NCBI GenBank assembly: GCA_027310535.1
Contig: DAIDAQ010000066.1
Location: forward strand, 1 to 13,317
Reading direction: 5' to 3'
Length of the DNA stretch: 13,317 nt
Source of the DNA: Candidatus Micrarchaeaceae archaeon
Lineage (GTDB): Archaea; Micrarchaeota; Micrarchaeia; Micrarchaeales; Micrarchaeaceae
Part shown: positions 12,997 through 13,317 of the stretch, piece by piece
How the letters are laid out: each line of letters begins with the position of its first letter
How positions within the stretch are numbered: position 1 is the stretch's first letter
The notes under the pieces: model-generated
Databases searched by the model: none
What the model was told of the DNA's origin: nothing
What the model saw: only the letters and a program-made list of their open reading frames with translations
Made by a program: the position numbers and the translations under genes

Positions 12997-13221
12997 TTAT
13001 CCACCTGTAATAATTCTTCTCAGATAACCAGCTATTCTCTTGAGGATTGATGGATGATATACTTGTAACTCTTTCTTGCTATAAACCCAAAGTTGTCTTC
13101 TTATTTTTTGTCTAACCTTGTGTCCTTTGATTCCGTGTGTTTTGTATACCCTATGCGAAAGATTTATGATTGCTCTATTTAATACCTTTGCAGGCCTGTG
13201 AAATCCCTTGCGTTTACGCAT
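12997..13221 (-). CDS. Small very basic protein of unknown function, coupled to the NUDIX gene
   Basis: A 74-residue protein with many Lys, Arg and His residues and few acidic ones (for example 'MRKRKGFHRPAKVLNRAI' and 'GIKGHKVRQKIRRQL'). It ends 'YLRRIITGG', a Gly-Gly terminus. The charge suggests binding to RNA or DNA. I recognise no family. A GGATATTATTG box near 13241-13251 lies about 25 bases upstream, giving a leaderless start, and its stop is immediately followed by the NUDIX start codon, so both are one transcript. AT-rich codons as in the rest of the patch. It could be an independent small protein or a degraded piece of a larger one. Confidence 0.55.
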   Translation of the reverse strand: MRKRKGFHRPAKVLNRAIINLSHRVYKTHGIKGHKVRQKIRRQLWVYSKKELQVYHPSILKRIAGYLRRIITGG

Positions 13222-13261
13222 GAGGATGAAACAGGCACAATAATATCCTTTTTCTCGATTT

Positions 13262-13292
13262 GTCTCTAACGCGGCCGTTAGGCCGCGGAGAC
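13262..13292. repeat. GC-rich hairpin at the right edge
   Basis: CGCGGCC-GTTA-GGCCGCG (13270-13287) is a perfect 7-pair stem, extended by GTCTC (13262-13266) with GAGAC (13288-13292) across a TAA bulge. It stands out from the AT-rich surroundings and is upstream of the basic-protein promoter. It could be a terminator for a neighbour, a structured RNA, or an element end; what follows lies outside the window. Confidence 0.6.
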
Positions 13293-13317
13293 TGACAACA
13301 TGAATAGTGGAAACTAC

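Noticed and set aside
13222..13317. Possible CRISPR repeat or new gene (ATG at 13300) at the right edge
   Set aside because: Only one copy is visible, no spacer-repeat periodicity exists, and six codons are too few to judge a gene.

Overview
This looks like a piece of an archaeal chromosome, most probably from a DPANN lineage close to Micrarchaeota. The main clues are an archaeal Spt5 N-terminus, an archaeal Trm5-type tRNA methyltransferase, a helicase-only Hef/FANCM homologue, a tRNA-Phe gene with a short intron at the 37/38 position, TATA boxes about 25 bases upstream of start codons that imply leaderless transcripts, and a class III (pilin-like) signal segment of the SAMEYLLTYGWAILII type joined to a LamG-like domain. 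The lineage is an inference from protein style; no marker gene settles it.

Layout, left to right. (1) 1-4752 is GC-rich backbone: the 5' part of spt5 on the minus strand, then on the plus strand trm5, a lemA-htpX pair, and overlapping scpA-scpB, followed by a convergent minus-strand cobalamin adenosyltransferase. (2) 4802-6171 starts with tRNA-Val(CAC), continues through about 500 bases with no convincing complete gene but a coding-like relic, then a roughly 60-base repeat, and ends in an AT-rich two-gene patch (isochorismatase-family hydrolase plus a truncated HNH/endonuclease VII-like fragment). (3) 6218-11932 is GC-rich backbone again: two small multi-pass membrane proteins, an agmatinase/arginase-family enzyme, and a minus-strand run of hef helicase, LamG pilin-like protein and M24 peptidase. 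(4) 11990-13317 starts with intron-containing tRNA-Phe(GAA), followed at once by a second copy of the 60-base repeat and a second AT-rich patch: a 31-codon ORF, a small PqqD/MftB-like protein, three iteron-like direct repeats, a NUDIX hydrolase coupled to a small very basic protein, and a GC-rich hairpin.

Functional links: LemA and HtpX form a commonly seen envelope pair; ScpA and ScpB are the kleisin and winged-helix partners of SMC; Trm5 acts on G37 of tRNAs such as the tRNA-Phe found here. The most unusual feature is that two AT-rich accessory patches, 6.8 kb apart, each lie beyond a tRNA gene and are each introduced by a diverged copy of the same repeat (palindromic TATA core, T-tract, conserved hairpin). 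The left copy is also flanked by an inverted copy of the tRNA-Phe 3' terminus. This suggests recurring insertion or recombination at tRNA-linked sites. No integrase, transposase, CRISPR array or complete mobile element is visible.
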